Positions 42,337 through 45,299 of a DNA stretch of 45,299 bases are shown in pieces. How positions within the stretch are numbered: position 1 is the stretch's first letter; every line of letters starts with the position of its first letter. Origin of the DNA: JACCUZ01 sp038246575. Lineage in GTDB: Bacteria > Actinomycetota > Actinomycetes > JACCUZ01. Location of the stretch: assembly GCA_038246575.1 (NCBI GenBank), contig JBBRVU010000012.1:1-45299 (forward strand). The letters are read 5' to 3'. The position numbers were made by a program, and so were the translations under genes. The notes below the pieces were generated by a model. The model saw only the letters and a list, made by a program, of their open reading frames with translations. It made no database searches and was not told the origin of the DNA.

Positions 42337-42894
42337 TCACGGCTCGGGGTCCGATGCCAGCCGCGCGTGCAGGTGCTCGTCGTGACGGGTGCCGTCGTCG
42401 GCCCGGTACGCGCCACGCAGGGTCCCCTCGGCGCGGAAGCCCGCCTTCTCCGCCACCCGGCAGGACGCCAGGTTGTCCAGGTCGTGGGGCAGGCTGATCC
42501 GCTCGATCTCCAGCGCACCGAAGGCCCAGCGGGCAACTGCGCCGAGCGCGGTGGTGGCGACTCCGCGACCACGAGCCCACGGCGCGGTGCGGTAGCCCAC
42601 CGCCGCCACTCGACTCTCCAGGTCGATCTCCCACAGCGAGACGTTGCCGGCGAGCCGACCCGTGGTCGCGTCGAGCACGGAGAACGTCGCGTGCCGGCCC
42701 ACTGTCCAGTCCGCCCCGCCCTCGCACCAGGCGCGGGCCGAGGCAAGGTCGACGACGGTGGGTGCCGGGTTGAACTGCACGGTGAGCGGGTCCGTCAACA
42801 TAGTCAGCGCGTCGGCCGCCTCGTCCGGCGACGGCGGCCGCAGCTGCCAGGCCCCGGCAGCGATCTCGACCGGCTCGATCTGGGCAGGGCTCAC
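42337..42894 (-). CDS. GNAT acetyltransferase (third gene of a GNAT operon)
   Basis: A 185-residue protein from GTG 42894, overlapping the upstream gene's stop by four bases. It reads PVEIAAGAWQLRPPSPDEAA at the start, VGYRTAPWARGRGVATTALG as the acetyl-CoA loop (R-G-R-G-V-A), and ISLPHDLDNLASCRVAEKAG as motif B with the Asn-x-x-S of RimJ/RimL-type enzymes. Such enzymes acetylate N-termini of ribosomal proteins, or other small molecules. The long open frame upstream is the shadow of the double-domain gene. Substrate unknown. It probably shares its transcript with the two genes above it. Confidence 0.87.
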   Translation of the reverse strand: MSPAQIEPVEIAAGAWQLRPPSPDEAADALTMLTDPLTVQFNPAPTVVDLASARAWCEGGADWTVGRHATFSVLDATTGRLAGNVSLWEIDLESRVAAVGYRTAPWARGRGVATTALGAVARWAFGALEIERISLPHDLDNLASCRVAEKAGFRAEGTLRGAYRADDGTRHDEHLHARLASDPEP

Positions 42895-44006
42895 AGCTCG
42901 CGCACCCGCGCATGCAGGTGCTCGTCCACGAAGCCCTCGACGAGCAGGCAGGACTGGCGCTGGGTCCCTTCCAGCTCGAACCCCGCCTTGGTGGCAACCC
43001 GGCAGGAGGCGAGGTTCATCACCGCGTGCTGCAGCTGTACTCGGTTCAGCGCCAACCCGTCGGCGGCATCGAAGGCGTACGCCGTGACCAGGCCCAGCGC
43101 GCGCGGCGCCACGCCACGGCCGCGTGCGTCGGGCATCGTCCAGTACGACGCGGTCGTGAACCGGTCGACGCGGTTGATCGATCGCAGCGACACCGCTCCG
43201 ACGACGACGGCCCGCTCGGTGACCGCCCAGGCGACGGCCTCGCCGCTCCGGGCGCGCCGCCGGGTCCGCTCCAGCGCTCGGCGCGCATCGTCCGGCCCGG
43301 CCGGGGGTCGCGGGTTCCAGCGGGCGGTCGACGGATGCGTCATCCCGCGCAGGTAGGCGTCGCCGTCGGCGTCGCCCCAGGCGCGCAGCCGCAACCCCGC
43401 ACCGGCCAGCACCGGCACGGTGAGGGGGACCGGGACCGGTTCGGCCGGGCCCGGCGGGTCGGTCGCCAACCGGGCATGCCGGTGCAGGTCGCGCACGACG
43501 CCGTCGCCGTTGCCGTAGGCCATGGCGGCTCGTTCCACCCCCTCGTGGACGAATCCGGCGGCCACGGCGACCCGGCAGGACGCGGTGTTGGCGAGGTCGT
43601 GCAGCAGCTCGACGCGGCGCAGCCCCAGCTCCTCGAACCCCCAGCGGGCCAGCGTCGTCACGGCTGCGGTCGCCACACCTCTGCGACGGTGTGACGGAAG
43701 GACCCCGTAGCCAATCTCTGCTGAGGGGATGTCGTCGTCGAACCGGTGCAGCCCGGTGCGGCCGATCAGCGCCCTCGTCGCGACGTCGCGGACCGCGAGA
43801 TCGACCCGGCCGGGGCCGGTCCGGTCGGACATCCAGCGGCGCGCATCGTCGATCGTGGCGACCGAACGCAGCGACCCGGAGAACTCCCGGGTGGCAGGGT
43901 CGTCTGCCAGCTCGAGGATGCGAGGCAGGTCCGCCTCCTCCCACGGGGAGAGCAGGACGCCGTCACCGAGCAGCTCCGGAGAGGTCTGGGGCAGGTCGAC
44001 GGGCAT
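42891..44006 (-). CDS. Double-domain GNAT acetyltransferase (second gene of a GNAT operon)
   Basis: A 371-residue protein from ATG 44006 with two RimJ/RimL-like GNAT domains. The first (about 10-180) has IGYGVLPSHRRRGVATAAVT and VELLHDLANTASCRVAVAAG; the second (about 190-371) has ASYWTMPDARGRGVAPRALG and VQLQHAVMNLASCRVATKAG. Both keep the R/Q-x-x-G-x-A/G loop and the Asn-x-x-S motif, so both may be active. The halves are diverged, which points to an old duplication or fusion. Start and stop overlap the genes on either side by four bases, giving a strictly coupled three-gene set. Confidence 0.88.
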   Translation of the reverse strand: MPVDLPQTSPELLGDGVLLSPWEEADLPRILELADDPATREFSGSLRSVATIDDARRWMSDRTGPGRVDLAVRDVATRALIGRTGLHRFDDDIPSAEIGYGVLPSHRRRGVATAAVTTLARWGFEELGLRRVELLHDLANTASCRVAVAAGFVHEGVERAAMAYGNGDGVVRDLHRHARLATDPPGPAEPVPVPLTVPVLAGAGLRLRAWGDADGDAYLRGMTHPSTARWNPRPPAGPDDARRALERTRRRARSGEAVAWAVTERAVVVGAVSLRSINRVDRFTTASYWTMPDARGRGVAPRALGLVTAYAFDAADGLALNRVQLQHAVMNLASCRVATKAGFELEGTQRQSCLLVEGFVDEHLHARVREL

Positions 44007-44563
44007 CAGATGAGCTCTCCGCGCAGCAGGCCGGCCACCTGGCCGTCGAGACGGTCCTCGCGGTGGGCCAGCCGGCGGCGGCAGGTGCCCTCCCACCGGA
44101 ACCCGAGCTTCTCGACGACCCGCCAGGACGCGGCGTTGCCGACCCCGGCCCACCACTCGATCCGCTCCAGGGCGAGCACGTCGAACCCGAAGCGGCAGAC
44201 GAGCCGGGCGGCGTCGGTCATCACGCCGCGGCCACGGGCCCAGGGGGCCGCCCAGTAGCCGATCTCGCGCATGCCGGGGTCCCGCGCGTGCAGACCGACC
44301 ATGGCGAGCAGCCGCCCGTCGCCGACGTCGGTCACGGCGAAGGTCATCTCGCCGTCCGCCGCCGACCAGCGCGCCTCTCGCGACGCGACGAACTCGACCG
44401 CGTGCTGGGTCTCGTACGGCATCGGGACCGGCACCCAGCGAGCGATCTCCGGGTCCTGGCAGGCAGCCGTGATGGCCGTCACATCGCGCTCGTCGGGCAG
44501 GCGCAGCAGCAGGCGGGTGTTGGTCAGCTCCACAGGTTCAGGCAGGTGCACGGACCCATCCAA
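44006..44563 (-). CDS. GNAT acetyltransferase (first gene of a GNAT operon)
   Basis: A 185-residue protein from ATG 44563 (MDGSVHLPEPVELTNTRLLL). It has IGYWAAPWARGRGVMTDAAR as the acetyl-CoA loop, IEWWAGVGNAASWRVVEKLG as the Asn-x-x-S motif, and ends with CRRRLAHREDRLDGQVAGLL. It belongs to the RimJ/RimL type. It is the first gene of the run; its start lies 106 bases from the divergent secA. Substrate unknown. Confidence 0.87.
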   Translation of the reverse strand: MDGSVHLPEPVELTNTRLLLRLPDERDVTAITAACQDPEIARWVPVPMPYETQHAVEFVASREARWSAADGEMTFAVTDVGDGRLLAMVGLHARDPGMREIGYWAAPWARGRGVMTDAARLVCRFGFDVLALERIEWWAGVGNAASWRVVEKLGFRWEGTCRRRLAHREDRLDGQVAGLLRGELI

Positions 44564-44590
44564 GCGGGCACCCGGCGACCGGTCGAGCCG

Positions 44591-44618
44591 TTATGGCACC
44601 GACGGGTACGCCTACGAT
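44591..44618 (+). promoter_or_regulatory. Possible secA promoter
   Basis: TTATGG at 44591-44596 and TACGAT at 44613-44618 are 16 bases apart; the -10 fits the TAnnnT rule but the -35 is poor. Transcription would start about 45 bases before secA. The assignment is tentative. Confidence 0.3.
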
Positions 44619-44669
44619 GGCGGGCCAGGCGTCACATCCAGCAGTCTTCAGCGTTCGAGGAGTTCCCGC

Positions 44670-45299
<630 letters not shown>

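Overview
The window is about 45.3 kb of high-GC DNA from an actinomycete (phylum Actinomycetota). The diagnostic genes are a four-Cys WhiB regulator, mtrA-mtrB-lpqB, coenzyme F420 biosynthesis genes fbiA-fbiB, DUF3499, DUF5719, a GAF-ANTAR protein, and a broken mycothiol-dependent maleylpyruvate isomerase-like gene. The gene order fbiB-fbiA / whiB / GT2 / DUF5719 / metallopeptidase-like / DUF3499 / manB / SIS isomerase / sahH / mtrA-mtrB-lpqB / comF / hpf / secA resembles the block known from Mycobacterium (Rv3264c to Rv3240c, from memory) and Streptomyces. The stretch from about 3 kb to the end is therefore mostly conserved core chromosome. I cannot name the genus.

Layout. 1-3.0 kb: the start of a glycosyltransferase on the minus strand, then a small accessory patch with a decayed winged-helix regulator, an intact dienelactone-hydrolase-like gene, a GNAT acetyltransferase and a broken maleylpyruvate-isomerase-like gene. 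3.1-7.5 kb: envelope and sugar genes on the plus strand (SpoIID-type protein with a C-terminal beta-propeller-like repeat, GT4 glycosyltransferase, sugar-nucleotide pyrophosphorylase). 7.5-11.6 kb: DUF3105 membrane protein, an AlkA-like glycosylase, and the fbiA-fbiB pair for F420. 11.7-21.9 kb: whiB, a very large GT2 membrane protein coupled to DUF5719, a degenerate metallopeptidase-like protein, DUF3499, a zinc-ribbon protein, manB, a Trm112-like protein, a sugar-phosphate isomerase and a cation-efflux protein. 22.0-24.3 kb: sahH behind a structured leader, and a GAF-ANTAR protein facing it across a strong hairpin.

24.4-32.1 kb: an envelope module made of RDD and SpoIIM-type membrane proteins, a GNAT, and a tightly overlapping minus-strand operon (multipass membrane protein, DUF4129, DUF4350, MoxR ATPase, DUF58). 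This module diverges from the mtrA-mtrB-lpqB operon (32.2-36.3 kb). A perfect 19-bp palindrome and two GTCAC-type repeats lie between the two start codons. 36.4-39.5 kb: comF, a long-form ribosome hibernation factor, an orphan NarL-type response regulator and a HEAT-repeat protein. 39.7-44.6 kb: a second dienelactone hydrolase, a YcaQ-type glycosylase, an SGNH lipoprotein gene broken by an internal deletion, and a three-gene, four-domain run of GNAT acetyltransferases. The window ends inside secA.

Functionally the region centres on cell-envelope construction and its control: mannose and sugar nucleotides, glycosyltransferases, wall-acting SpoIID, SecA and MtrAB-LpqB, with F420 and S-adenosylhomocysteine metabolism alongside. 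I found no rRNA, tRNA, CRISPR array, insertion sequence or prophage. The points most worth following are the operator-like palindrome at mtrA, the poorly characterised MoxR/DUF58/DUF4350/DUF4129/SpoIIM/RDD module, the leader upstream of sahH, the tandem GNAT operon and four disabled or degenerate genes.
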